Shown in pieces: positions 1 through 12,583 of a DNA stretch of 64,000 nt; position 1 is the first letter of the stretch; every line of letters begins with the position of its first letter. Below the pieces are notes generated by a model. The model was given only the letters and a program-made list of their open reading frames with translations, was not told the origin of the DNA and did no database searches. Made by a program: the position numbers and the translations under genes. The DNA is taken from contig OZ024929.1 of assembly GCA_964017235.1 (NCBI GenBank), positions 65,381,603-65,445,602 of the forward strand, given 5' to 3'. This DNA is from Sabellastarte sp. h YS-2021. Taxonomy: Eukaryota > Annelida > Polychaeta > Sabellida > Sabellidae.

Positions 1-3000
1 TATTGGTCCTAGAGGTTTGGGATGGTATACCAACATATAGGAAATCAAGGGCCGGGAATCTTCTGGTGTGGTCGGATTTGACCTTTGGCCTCTCCTTCAA
101 TGTCATCCTTCAAGGTCAAACGAGCATAGCCAAACATAAAAGTGCTTATAACTCGGTTGCTATTGGTCCTGGAGGTTTCAGATGGTAAACCAACATGTGG
201 GAAATCATGGGCTGCTAATCTTCTGGTGTGGTCGGTTTTGGCCTTGGGCCTCTCCTTCAAGGTCAAACGAGCATAGCCAAACATAAAAGTGCTTATAACT
301 CGCTTATTGTTGGTCCTAGAGGTTTGGGATGGTAAACCAACATATAGGAAATCATGGGCTGGGAATCTTCTGGTGTGGTCGGATTTGACCTTGGGCCCCT
401 TGTTCAAGGTCAAACGAGGCCAGCCAAATATAAAAGTGCTTATAACTCGCTTATTATTGGTCCTAGAGGTTTGGGATGGTATACCAACATATAGGAAATC
501 ATGGGCTGGGAATATTCTGGTGTGGTCGGATTTGACCTTGGGCCCCTCGTTCAAGGTCAAACGAGGCTAGCCAAACTTAAAAGTGCTTATAACTCACTTA
601 TTATTGGTCCTACCGTTTTGGGATGGTATACCAACATATAGGAAATCATGGGCTGGAAATCTTCTGGTGTGGTTGGATTTGACCTTGGGCCTCTCCTTCA
701 AGGTCAAACGAGCATAGCCAAAATTAAAAGTGCTTATAACTCGCTTATTATTGGTCCTAGAGGTTCTGGATGGTAAACCAACATGTAGGAAATCATAGGC
801 TGGGAATCTTCTGGTGTGGTCGGATTTGACCTTGGGCCTCTCCTTCAAGGCCAAACGAGCATAGCCAAACTTAAAAGTGCTTATAACTCGCTTATTATTG
901 GTCCTAGAGGTTTGGGATGGTATACCAACATATAGGAAATCAAAGGCTGAGAATTTTCTGGTGTGGTCGGATTTGACCTTTGGCCTCTCCTTCAAGGTCA
1001 AACGAGCATAGCCAAACATAAAAGTGCTTATAACTCGGTTGTTATTGGTCCTGGAGGTTTCAGATGGTAAACCAACATGTGGGAAATCATGGGCTGCGAA
1101 TCTTCTGGTGTGGTCGGATTTGGCCTTGGGCCTCTCCTTCAAGGTCAAACGAGCATAGCCAAACATAAAAGTGCTTATAACTCGCTTATTAATTTATTAT
1201 TCACCCTAGAGGTTTGGGATGGTAAACCAACATATAGGAAATCATGGGTTGGGAATATTCTGGTGTGGTCGGATTTGACCTTGGGCCTCTCCTTCAAGGT
1301 CAAACGAGCATAGCCAAAATTAAAAGTGCTTATAACTTGCTTATTATTGGTCCTAGAGGTTCTGGATGGTAGACGAACATATAGGAAATCATAGGCTGGG
1401 AATCTTCAGGTGTGGTCGGATTTGACCTTGGGCCTCTCCTTCAAGGTCAAGCGAGCATAGCCAAACTTAAAAGTGCTTATAACTCGCTTATTATTGGTCC
1501 TAGAGGTTTGGGATGGTATACCAACATATAGGAAATCAAGGGCCGGGAATCTTCTGGTGTGGTCGGATTTGACCTTTGGCCTCTCCTTCAATGTCATCCT
1601 TCAAGGTCAAACGAGCATAGCCAAACATAAAAGTGCTTATAACTCGGTTGCTATTGGTCCTGGAGGTTTCAGATGGTAAACCAACATGTGGGAAATCATG
1701 GGCTGCTAATCTTCTGGTGTGGTCGGTTTTGGCCTTGGGCCTCTCCTTCAAGGTCAAACGAGCATAGCCAAACATAAAAGTGCTTATAACTCGCTTATTG
1801 TTGGTCCTAGAGGTTTGGGATGGTAAACCAACATATAGGAAATCATGGGCTGGGAATCTTCTGGTGTGGTCGGATTTGACCTTGGGCCCCTTGTTCAAGG
1901 TCAAACGAGCATAGCCAAACATAAAAGTGCTTATAACTCGCTTATTATTCGTCCTAGAGGTTTGGGATGGTAAACCAACATATAGGAAATCATGGGCTGG
2001 GAATATTCTGGTGTGGTCGGATTTGACCTTGGGCCCCTCGTTCAAGGTCAAACGAGGCTAGCCAAACTTAAAAGTGCTTATAACTCACTTATTATTGGTC
2101 CTACAGTTTTGGGATGGTATACCAACATATAGGAAATTATAGCCTGGGAATCTTCTGGTGTGGTCGGATTTGACCTTGGGCCTCTCCTTCAAGGTCAAAC
2201 GAGCATAGCCAAAATTAAAAGTGCTTATAACTTGCTTATTATTGGTCCTAGAGGTTCTGGATGGTAAACGAACATGTAGGAAATCATAGGCTGGGAATCT
2301 TCTGGTGTGGTCGGATTTGACCTTGGGCCTCTCCTTCAAGGTCAAACGAGCATAGCCAAACTTAAAAGTGCTTATAACTCGGTTGTTATTGGTCCTGGAG
2401 GTTTTAGATGGTAAACCAACATGTGGGAAATCATGGGCTGCGAATCTTCTGGTGTGGTCGGTTTTGGCCTTGGGCCTCTCCTTCAAGGTCAAATGAGCAT
2501 AGCCAAACATAAAAGTGCTTATAAGTCGCTTATTATTGGTCCTAGAGGTTTGGGATGGTAAACCAACATATAGGAAATCATGGGCTGGGAATATTCTGGT
2601 GTGGTCGGATTTGACCTTGGGCCCCTCGTTCAAGGTCAAACGAGGCTAGCCAAACTTAAAAGTGCTTATAACTCACTTATTATTGGTCCTACAGTTTTGG
2701 GATGGTATACCAACATATAGGAAATCATGGGCTGGGAATCTTCTGGTGTGGTTGGATTTGACCTTGGGGCTTTACTTCAAGGTCAAACGAGCATAGCCAA
2801 AATTAAAAGTGCTTATAACTCGCTTATTATTGGTCCTAGAGGTTTGGGATGGTAAACCAACATGTAGGAAATCATAGGCTGGGAATATTCTGGTGTGGTC
2901 GGATTTGACCTTGGGCCCCTCGTTCAAGGTCAAACGAGGCTAGCCAAACTTAAAAGTGCTTATAACTCACTTATTATTGGTCCTACAGTTTTGGGATGGT

Positions 3001-6000
3001 TTACCAACATATAGGAAATCAAAGGCTGAGAATCTTCTGGTGTGGTTGGATTTGACCTTGGGCCTCTCCTTCAAGGTCAAACGAGCATAGCCAAAATTAA
3101 AAGTGCTTATAACTCGCTTATTATTGGTCCTAGAGGTTCTGGATGGTAAACCAACATGTAGGAAATCATAGGCTGGGAATCTTCTGGTGTGGTCGGATTT
3201 GACCTTGGGCCTCTCCTTCAAGGCCAAACGAGCATAGCCAAACTTAAAAGTGCTTATAACTCGCTTATTATTGGTCCTAGAGGTTTGGGATGGTATACCA
3301 ACATATAGGAAATCAAAGGCTGAGAATTTTCTGGTGTGGTCGGATTTGACCTTTGGCCTCTCCTTCATGGTTATCCTTCAAGGTCAAACGAGCATAGCCA
3401 AACATAAAAGTGCTTATAACTCGGTTGTTATTGGTCCTGGAGGTTTCAGATGGTAAACCAACATGTGGGAAATCATGGGCTGCGAATCTTCTGGTGTGGT
3501 CGGATTTGGCCTTGGGCCTCTCCTTCAAGGTCAAACGAGCATAGCCAAACATAAAAGTGCTTATAACTCACTTATTATTGGTCCTAGAGGTTTGGGATGG
3601 TAAACCAACCTGTAGGAAATCATGGGCTGGGAATATTCTGGTGTGGTCGGATTTGACCTTGGGCCCCTCGTTCAAGGTCAAACGAGGCTAGCCAAACTTA
3701 AAAGTGCTTATAACTCACTTATTATTGGTCCTACAGTTTTGGGATGGTATACCAACATATAGGAAATTATGGGCTGGGAATCTTCTGGTGTGGTCGGATT
3801 TGACCTTGGGCCTCTCCTTCAAGGTCAAACGAGCATAGCCAAAATTAAAAGTGCTTATAACTTGCTTATTATTGGTCCTAGAGGTTCTGGATGGTAGACG
3901 AACATATAGGAAATCATAGGCTGGGAATCTTCAGGTGTGGTCGGATTTGACCTTGGGCCTCTCCTTCAAGGTCAAGCGAGCATAGCCAAACTTAAAAGTG
4001 CTTATAACTCGCTTATTATTGGTCCTAGAGGTTTGGGATGGTATACCAACATATAGGAAATCAAGGGCCGGGAATCTTCTGGTGTGGTCGGATTTGACCT
4101 TTGGCCTCTCCTTCAATGTCATCCTTCAAGGTCAAACGAGCATAGCCAAACATAAAAGTGCTTATAACTCGGTTGCTATTGGTCCTGGAGGTTTCAGATG
4201 GTAAACCAACATGTGGGAAATCATGGGCTGCTAATCTTCTGGTGTGGTCGGTTTTGGCCTTGGGCCTCTCCTTCAAGGTCAAACGAGCATAGCCAAACAT
4301 AAAAGTGCTTATAACTCGCTTATTGTTGGTCCTAGAGGTTTGGGATGGTAAACCAACATATAGGAAATCATGGGCTGGGAATCTTCTGGTGTGGTCGGAT
4401 TTGACCTTGGGCCCCTTGTTCAAGGTCAAACGAGGCCAGCCAAATATAAAAGTGCTTATAACTCGCTTATTATTGGTCCTAGAGGTTTGGGATGGTATAC
4501 CAACATATAGGAAATCATGGGCTGGGAATATTCTGGTGTGGTCGGATTTGACCTTGGGCCCCTCGTTCAAGGTCAAACGAGGCTAGCCAAACTTAAAAGT
4601 GCTTATAACTCACTTATTATTGGTCCTACAGTTTTGGGATGGTATACCAACATATAGGAAATCATGGGCTGGAAATCTTCTGGTGTGGTTGGATTTGACC
4701 TTGGGCCTCTCCTTCAAGGTCAAACGAGCATAGCCAAAATTAAAAGTGCTTATAACTCGCTTATTATTGGTCCTAGAGGTTTGGGATGGTAAACCAACAT
4801 GTAGGAAATCATAGGCTGGGAATATTCTGGTGTGGTCGGATTTGACCTTGGGCCCCTCGTTCAAGGTCAAACGAGGCTAGCCAAACTTAAAAGTGCTTAT
4901 AACTCACTTATTATTGGTCCTACAGTTTTGGGATGGTATACCAACATATAGGAAATCAAAGGCTGAGAATCTTCTGGTGTGGTTGGATTTGACCTTGGGC
5001 CTCTCCTTCAAGGTCAAACGAGCATAGCCAAAATTAAAAGTGCTTATAACTCGCTTATTATTGGTCCTAGAGGTTCTGGATGGTAAACCAACATGTAGGA
5101 AATCATAGGCTGGGAATCTTCTGGTGTGGTCGGATTTGACCTTGGGCCTCTCCTTCAAGGCCAAACGAGCATAGCCAAACTTAAAAGTGCTTATAACTCG
5201 CTTATTATTGGTCCTAGAGGTTTGGGATGGTATACCAACATATAGGAAATCAAAGGCTGAGAATTTTCTGGTGTGGTCGGATTTGACCTTTGGCCTCTCC
5301 TTCATGGTCATCCTTCAAGGTCAAACGAGCATAGCCAAACATAAAAGTGCTTATAACTCGGTTGTTATTGGTCCTGGAGGTTTCAGATGGTAAACCAACA
5401 TGTGGGAAATCATGGGCTGCGAATCTTCTGGTGTGGTCGGATTTGGCCTTGGGCCTCTCCTTCAAGGTCAAACGAGCATAGCCAAACATAAAAGTGCTTA
5501 TAACTCATTTATTATTGGTCCTAGAGGTTTGGGATGGTAAACCAACGTGTAGGAAATCATGGGCTGGGAATCTTCTGGTGTGGTCGGATTTGACCTTGGG
5601 CCCCTTGTTCAAGGTCAAACGAGCATAGCCAAACATAAAAGTGCTTATAACTCGCTTATTATTCATCCTAGAGGTTTGGGATGGTAAACCAACATATAGG
5701 AAATCATGGGTTGGGAATATTCTGGTGTGGTCGGATTTGACCTTGGGCCCCTCGTTCAAGGTCAAACGAGGCTAGCCAAACTTAAAAGTGCTTATAACTC
5801 ACTTATTATTGGTCCTACAGTTTTGGGATGGTATACCAACATATAGGAAATTATGGGCTGGGAATCTTCTGGTGTGGTCGGATTTGACCTTGGGCCTCTC
5901 CTTCAAGGTCAAACGAGCATAGCCAAAATTAAAAGTCCTTATAACTTGCTTATTATTGGTCCTAGAGGTTCTGGATGGTAGACGAACATATAGGAAATCA

Positions 6001-6767
6001 TAGGCTGGGAATCTTCTGGTGTGGTCGGATTTGACCTTGGGCCTCTCCTTCAAGGTCAAGCGAGCATAGCCAAACTTAAAAGTGCTTATAACTCGCTTAT
6101 TATTGGTCCTAGAGGTTTGGGATGGTAAACCAACGTGTAGGAAATCATGGGCTGGGAATCTTCTGGTGTGGTCGGATTTGACCTTGGACCCCTTGTTCAA
6201 GGTCAAACTAGGATAGCCAAACTTAAATATGCTTATAACTCGCTTATTATTGGTCCTAGAGGTTTGGGATGGTATACCAACATGTAGGAAATCATGGGCT
6301 GGGAATCTTTTGGTGAGGTCGGATTTGACCTTGGGCCTCTTCTTCCAGGTCAAACGAGGATAGCCAAACATAAAAGTACTTATAACTCACTTATTATTGG
6401 TCCTAGAGGTTTGGGATAGTAACCAACATGTAGGAAATCATGGGCTGGGAATCTTCTGCTGTGGTCAGATTTGACCTTGGGCTTCTCCTTCAAGGTCAAA
6501 CAAGCATAGCCAAACTTAAAGGTGCATATAACTCGCTTATTATTTGTCCTAGACGTTCTGGATGGTAAACCAACCTACTGGAAATCATGGGCTGGAAATC
6601 TTTTGGTGTGGTCCAATTTGACCTTGGGCCTCTCCTTCAAGGGCAAACGAGGATTGCCAAACATAAAAATGCTTATAAGTCGCTTATTATAATAATTATT
6701 AATAATTATTATTGGTCCTAGAGGTTTGGGATTATGAAATTAACCTATTGGGGAATCTTTTGGCTTT
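1..6767. repeat. 147-bp satellite array, about 45 monomers
   Basis: Head-to-tail tandem repeat. The marker AAAAGTGCTTATAACTCG recurs at 138, 285, 432 and 579, giving a period of exactly 147 bp. Some monomers carry a 13-bp insertion after CTCCTTCAA (near 100, 1590, 3365, 4110, 5305) and one has an 8-bp expansion near 1187. Each monomer contains the inverted repeat TTTGACCTTG-N11-CAAGGTCAAA. Higher-order structure is visible: 1-570 recurs at 4017-4586 essentially unchanged, the block at 1473 recurs at 3998 (2525 bp away), and that at 3250 recurs at 5187. Because 147 is divisible by 3, both strands show spurious open frames with a 49-residue period. Monomers decay after about 6360, and the array ends in an AT-rich stretch near 6690-6770. 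The left end lies outside the window. Confidence 0.97.
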
Positions 6768-7555
6768 CCTGAAAAGAATACTCCTATTATAAGTATTAAC
6801 CTACAGATAAGTTGTGTTATAAATTCAGTTCTGACAAGTCATAGCTTATATGTAAATGAGTAAAGACACATTACACATGTTACTGTAACACATCTTACAA
6901 TCACATGAAAATTGTATTTCATTTGTGTTTTTGAAATGTTTCTGCAGTTGACCTTCATATCTCTATATCTTCATATATATTACTTTGTTCCCTGTCTTTT
7001 ATATTTGTAAAAAGGACTTCATAATCTTTGATTAACGATGACTGTATTTTATGTAATTTATGTAATTTTATGTAATTACTTTTACATGACAATATGGACA
7101 CATTCTTTCTGTGTAAAGATATACACATCCATGCCAACTTAATAGTGGATTCAACCTTTTCTTTGCACTAACTCAATGAGAATTTGGAGAAAAGACACTG
7201 TTGTACATATACTTCAAGGATGGAAAAAAACATGTAGCCTTGTTCAGGTGCACAGATTGTTTCAGTTGAAATGACCATTTTAATCACCTTTTTAATATAA
7301 GACCAGTTTGTGGCATTGTCTGATGGAATATTGGTGATAATAACAGACATTGCATCATATTCATTTTATTTCCTGTAATATACCACAGTACATTGTAGAA
7401 ATAATATCATGTATTACTGACATTATCTACAGATAACATAGCTTTCGGATGATTTGTTTATTTTTAAAGCTGTAGAACTGTTTTTGAAATAAGTAAGGTT
7501 ACTTGCTGGTGCTTTATATTTGCAGTAATCTTGATCAACCATCCTAACCTGTATT
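6768..7555. other. Unannotated AT-rich spacer
   Basis: No open frame with family resemblance, no RNA gene and no repeat structure that I can recognise. It separates the main satellite from its decayed outliers. Confidence 0.6.
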
Positions 7556-7966
7556 GACTAATTTAAAAGTGTTTATAACTCGTTTATTGTTGGTCCTAGG
7601 GGTTTGCAATGTGAAACCAGTGTATAGTAAATCATGGGGTGGGAATCTTCTGATGTGATCAGATTTCACTTTGGGCCTTTCCTTCAAGGTCAAACGAGGA
7701 TAGCCAAAGGTAACAGTGCTTATAACTCGCTTATTATTGGTCCTAGAGTTTTGCAATGTTAAAGCTACTTGTTAGCAATCATGGGCTGGAAATCTTCTGA
7801 TGTGTCCAGATTTCACCTGGGTTCCTCCTTTTAGGTCAAACAAGGATAGGCAAAGTTAAAGGTGTTTTAGATTGCTTATTATTGGTCCTAGGGTTTGCCA
7901 TATGAAATCAAGCTATGGGAAACCATAAGCTAGGAATCTTCTGATGTGGTTAGATTTGGCCTGGGG
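7556..7966. repeat. Decayed outlier copies of the 147-bp satellite
   Basis: Nearly three monomers are recognisable by TTTATAACTCG-type starts near 7567, 7717 and 7862, the phrase TTGGTCCTAG, and degenerate versions of the CAAGGTCAAA arm. Substitutions are far more frequent than in the main array, as expected for old edge copies that have escaped homogenisation. Confidence 0.85.
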
Positions 7967-7970
7967 CCCT

Positions 7971-8200
7971 GTTTTGAGTTATACAGTTGTAAGTAGAGAC
8001 TTTGGGAAAGGCTAAGACAGTTGTAAAGTGGAGTATAAAATCCAGTTTATGGGAAGGATCACCTGTTGAACTCCAATATCCTTTTATAAAGGTAAACAGC
8101 CCTGTTTTGAGTTATACAGTTATAAGTAGAGACTTTGGGAAAGGCCAAGACAGTTGTAAAGTGGAGAATAAAATCCAGTTTATGGGAATGATCACCTTCA
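7971..8200. repeat. Two-copy tandem duplication, period 133 bp
   Basis: The block starting GTTTTGAGTTATACAGTT at 7971 recurs at 8104 with few differences and includes AGAGACTTTGGGAAAGGC and AAATCCAGTTTATGGGAA. The first copy begins where the last decayed satellite monomer ends. An open frame of 104 codons runs through it but resembles nothing known to me and simply reflects the duplication. From 8200 to 8520 I see nothing further. Confidence 0.8.
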
Positions 8201-8520
8201 AAAGTACATGGCCCAGAGGCATGCTGTTACATTTTAAATATACCTTGTCTGTTGAGGATGACAAATTGTTCAAGGCATACCGATCGGTCTGTTCGTCTGT
8301 TCCCCATTGCCATTAGAAGAGAGGTACCCCCACCCAAAGTGTGAAAATTTTATTACAAATTTTCTCCTTGACTATGGAAGGGATTTATCTCTTAACTTGG
8401 ATATATCTACTAGGCTGCAAGTAGATTCCCTTGCGTGAGTATGAGGCCCGGATCATTGTTAATTATTTTTAATGATTTTTAAAATAATTTTTAATGCATT
8501 AAAATTCGTGAAATCATGCA

Positions 8521-9120
8521 CTAAATCACTTATAACTTAAAAAGTATTACATTTAGAGTATTTTGTTAAAGTATGTTATTCAGCTACTTTATCCATAGCT
8601 ACAACATGGTAAGTAACTTGGGAACCTTTCCCAATAGCTGGTGAGTATTAGCTACTTCCTGACTTTTCTGTGGCTTCCATAATGAGTAAGAGCGCTTGTA
8701 AATTAAAAGCTATTGCATTTACAGAATTGTGTTTAAATATGTTATTCACCTACTTTTGGGTGGGCTGTAACAGTAAAATTGTAGACCTGTAGCTCATTGC
8801 ATAGCTGAGCAATAGCTACTTTCAGGTTCTCACTTTTGAGTAAATTGGTTGTAACTTGAAAACTATTACATTTAGAGTTTTTTTTAAAATTTGTTATTCA
8901 TCTACTTTAGGGTCACCTATAGCATAGTGATTCTGCAGAACTGTAGCTCATTAACTAGCTCATCAATAGTATTTTCCGGTTTTCACTGTTGAGTAAATCA
9001 CTTGTAACTTGAAAACTATTTCATTTATAGAATTTTCTTTAAATATGTTATGCACCTACTTTTAGGCAGCTATAAGATAGTTACATTTGCAGACCCATAG
9101 CTCATTGCATAACTGGGCAA
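8521..9120. repeat. Degenerate tandem repeat, period about 154 bp, four units
   Basis: The phrase TTGTAACTTGAAAACTATT or a variant recurs near 8528, 8695, 8848 and 9002. It is followed each time by CATTTA-GA, a T-rich tract, TATGTTATTCACCTACTTT and GTAGCTCATT. Spacing is 153-167 bp and the units are clearly diverged. It is not related to the 147-bp satellite beyond the short phrase TTATAACT. Confidence 0.8.
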
Positions 9121-9170
9121 CTTGTGTCTCCTTTTATGCTTTCACCTCTCCTTTGTAACTCAAACCACAG

Positions 9171-11420
9171 TCAGCTGATGCAAAACCCATTCACGGGCAC
9201 TGATTGCTTGTTTGGTTTTACGGTCGCTCTTATGACCCTAACATAACCGTTCCAGTAGAATTTCTCTTCACCAATAACATTTATCTCTTCACATTGGTCC
9301 TTTAGCACTTTACATAAACCTTGTAAGCTGTAGGGACGCTTTGTTTTTGTGTACAAAAACTTTTGTCTAGTTAGGAAGTTGTTATGATCTCACTTTATTA
9401 GTTATTTTATCAAGCCAGGTTGCAGTTGATTCGAATGGAATAGTTTCCCCAACCTCGAGGTTGTCCAATATTGGAATAGTATAAGGTATAAAGCCGTACT
9501 GGCGTTCTATTCTTGTCCCACCCACGACCTTGTGGTCACAGCAAGAATCAACCAACTGACATTCGGTTTGGTGTGCTTGCGTGTGTAATATCCATGTTGA
9601 TTCATTAACTAATGTATCAGAAAATAATGCTTCCTTAGTTGTACTATCATGATTAACTAAAGATTTATATAAACTCTAGATTGAATAAAATAAAATTATC
9701 TAATAAAATTTGACTAAAAGACTGTAACTTATCTATTTGTACACATGTTGAGTTGTGAGATTGACGTGTGCCTGTATTTCCATGCTGGAATGATTGATTG
9801 AAACTATAAACATTACTTTCAGTGAGTAATTCACTCATTGAATACACATTTTCAATACTACTATATTTTTGAAGCCATGTATTTATACTTTCATCGTTGT
9901 TAGTACAGAACACTTGGTCCTTTTTGTAACCAGAAGAATTGACCATGTGTGAATCAAGTGTAGCAGTACTTACCTGGCTATTTAGTGCAATATGTCTATT
10001 ATAACATATAACTTTGTTAGTATTACAACTTAAAGAACTACTTTCAGCTTCAATATCATCTGTGACACTAGATTTTGACATGTTTATACCACCATTCTCT
10101 TTATCTGGCACAACTTGTATTTCTTTACATTGTGGGACAGGTTCAAACCCGGCACCCTTAATGGTAGTTTGATCTTCGATCCAGCTACCATGACATAAAT
10201 CAATTATGTTATTTGTTTGCAATTTATCTATATCTGTAACTGAAAGATTATGTTTGAAATACCACTTAGCTTCTGATTCAATTTTAATCATTAAATCACC
10301 AAGCCAGTGACTGTGGCTATCATAAGAAATCAATTGGTCGTGTTTGTTAGTATCACAATAACCGTTTCCCATCTGATAATAAATCATTTGACATTCAGAT
10401 TCCATAGGCAGTTGTGGCCAAATATGGTTAAACTTTCTGTTTGTCACCCCTGGAAGTCACATTATCATCTTTCGTACTAGCATTGCGCATGCGCATACAC
10501 TGACTTACTGGATGGTCATAACATTTTTTGGTTTCCTTAAAGCAATACGAGCATGCATGTTGGTACAATATTCCTGCACTGACATGGTCATTTTCATGTT
10601 TACATTTGCCTTTATTGAAAAAAACAAGTTTGACTACTTTGATTTGGACTACTTTTAACAGATTGCAGTAGTCGTTGGGTGTACCTCACTCTACATTTTT
10701 CTATATTTTCCGTATCTTCCCATGAAATTAAACCTCTTTCTACTTCTTGCAGGACAGCTGCATGTGTTCTTCTAACCGTACCTAATGAAAGTTCAACAGC
10801 ATCTTGCATGAGGCGTGAGAAATTAATTAACATTTGATTCCTATGTATTATCACTTTCCTCTAAGATACATAACAACATACCCTGTACCCACTGCTCATT
10901 GCTCATATCATCGTATACTGGCTGTTTGGTACCAACAGGTACCGTACAAAAATCGTGTGGCCAATTCGTTTGGACTTTAACCTTTGTAACCCCTACCCTA
11001 TAACAACCAGATTTGCGTGAAGTGAGCCTACCTGCAAACTCTGTTCTAGAGATGTCTTGATATTCCTGCAAACGCCTTTCAACTTCAGCTTGTACACTTC
11101 TTTAAGAGTCTGGATAGATGGCAACTTCTGTGATTTGGGTGAACTCTGAGCAGATGGCACTACAAAGTCAAAGTTGGGGTTTTACGTCCCGTTCAACAGC
11201 CAGGCAGATGGCACTACAGAAAGGTCTCCTATACTACTTCTTTCCTCTTGTTTCTGTAGTCGTACATCCTGTTCTTTAACTTGTTTACCCATATTAGCCA
11301 CCACATCAATTAAAATGTCTAATTTTTGCGAGATAGCCATCTCTTGATCATTGGAACCAGTATTTTCTTTCACCACTGACATTGAAGCTGCGTTCTTGTC
11401 AGTTGTGGCAGCATCTTTTT
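9171..11420 (-). pseudogene. Broken gag/ORF1-like gene of an unidentified mobile element
   Basis: Read on the minus strand from about 11420 down, consecutive frame segments form one protein-like series. In order they are: a short basic start, a coiled-coil-like stretch (11382-11220), a basic segment with a WPHDFC motif (11071-10860), and an alpha-helical stretch (10854-10620). A cysteine/histidine-rich knuckle follows (10610-10470; NKGKCKHENDH, then CSYC and HPVSQC), and then a 260-codon polar C-terminal half (10447-9665) continuing degraded to 9171. The arrangement resembles gag-like ORFs with a CCCH-type finger that I recall from invertebrate genomes; which element class they belong to I cannot say. 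Visible lesions: a stop brought in by a 39-bp insertion (11165-11203), single-base frame changes near 11100, 10855, 10617 (a run of seven T on the coding strand) and 10445, and a frame break near 11410. No reverse transcriptase or integrase adjoins it. Confidence 0.6.
11150..11218. mobile_element. 39-bp insertion flanked by 15-bp target-site duplication
   Basis: GCAGATGGCACTACA occurs at 11150-11164 and again at 11204-11218. The 39 bases between (11165-11203) contain GGGGTTTTACGTCCCGTTCAACAGCC, written here in parts: GGGGTTTTACGTCC then CGTTCAACAGCC. This resembles the antisense 3' end of the SINE tails elsewhere in the window (TTGAACGCGACGTAAACC, 22613). I read it as an extremely 5'-truncated SINE. 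It supplies an in-frame TAA to the gag-like gene on the minus strand. Net gain is 54 bp, so the frame beyond would otherwise be kept. Confidence 0.75.
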
Positions 11421-11424
11421 TAGT

Positions 11425-12070
11425 TTTCTACCCATTATGCCGAGCAAAGGAAATCAACTGTGAACTATCAAGCTACTGCGATACATTCTACAGATCATAT
11501 AACCTTTATTGGCAAGCAAGAAAAGTTCCTCTCAGGTCACACGCCAACCCCACAACAATTTACTCATGGCTCAGACCCCTACTTTGTGATCAAAAATATT
11601 TGGCGGCAAAGGACCTTGACTTTTATAACCCTCACGCCATGTCTGGTTTCTAAAATAATTCACCATGAGTAATTCATTGTTCACCCAGATTTTGGAACTC
11701 GACCAGTTCAAAGACATTACATAGGCCAGACTTTGATAATTCTACTTTTACCAAAACTGAAATAGGGTGCTAGTCCAGTGTATTACCTACGCATCACCCC
11801 AACAATCCATGCAAATTGAGTCATATGACCTTGATAAAGACGTTAAAACATTGCTCAAATGTAGATTCAGAAATACATGTTTATTTCTCAGAACCTTAAA
11901 ATAATTAGGTAGATCACTGCAAAAATTACTGAAAATGGTGTGTGGATCAATTGTAGACTTATTTATTCAATGTGTATGTGTTATAATATAGCCATACAAC
12001 AGTATTTTTAATTGTTTGGAATCGGATGTTTATTTTAATATACTGTCATTTTCAAAGGGGTCCTAGAGGA
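11425..12070. other. Unannotated spacer
   Basis: No recognisable coding, RNA or repeat signal. Overlapping plus-strand open frames at 11351-11672 are in part the antisense of the gag-like gene and show no family resemblance. Confidence 0.5.
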
Positions 12071-12074
12071 CAAC

Positions 12075-12155
12075 GGGGCCTAGTAGTTTGCAAGTTAGGC
12101 ATCTAATCACAAGCAGTCACCTCTGTGTGGGTTCGACTCTCACAAGGTCCTGTAT
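12075..12155 (+). repeat. Degenerate tRNA-like sequence, probable SINE head
   Basis: GTGGGTTCGACTCTCAC (about 12127-12143) folds as a T-arm with a B-box-like loop. A weak A-box-like TAGTTTGCAAGTTAGGC lies about 40 bases upstream. GGGGCCT and AAGGTCC could form a partly mismatched acceptor stem. Too degenerate for a functional tRNA gene; a decayed tRNA-derived SINE is more likely. 12156-12583 shows nothing further. Confidence 0.4.
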
Positions 12156-12583
12156 TGGACAATGCATAATCACCCACAATGACAGACATGTTAAATACAA
12201 TAAACAGTACATATACACAAAAATCATTTGCATCTGCTGTTGAGCACACTATTTCTAACCAAAGCCTAAGGTTAAAGGTCATAGTTTTCATGTCCCATAC
12301 AAAAATCAGCCTAAAAATTTGACAGACTTAAAGTATTTTGTGTATTGAGCTAGGGGCTTCAGTAGCCCATGGACAAGGCTAGATGTATCAGTATATTGAA
12401 TTTATAATGTAATACACCAGTGTGTGGGGACACTCTTTGAAAATGTTAATACTAATAGTATTAACTCCTATAGTTAATTCTCTGAACTATTATAATGAAG
12501 TTAGTTATCATAAAAAATTGAGAGGTATACTTTAAATCAGGCACAATTATGTGTTACTTCATTGACCCACAAATATGATCATG

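Noticed and set aside
45-6371. Open frames of 60-190 codons with a 49-residue repeat in the satellite
   Set aside because: They result from a 147-bp period divisible by three and are present on both strands; 13-bp variants shift the frame and no start or regulatory context is consistent.
1-6767. CRISPR-like regular repetition
   Set aside because: Units are contiguous tandem monomers without unique spacers, in a eukaryotic sequence.
7971-8316. 104-codon frame as a gene
   Set aside because: It spans a 133-bp tandem duplication and repeats its own sequence without family resemblance.
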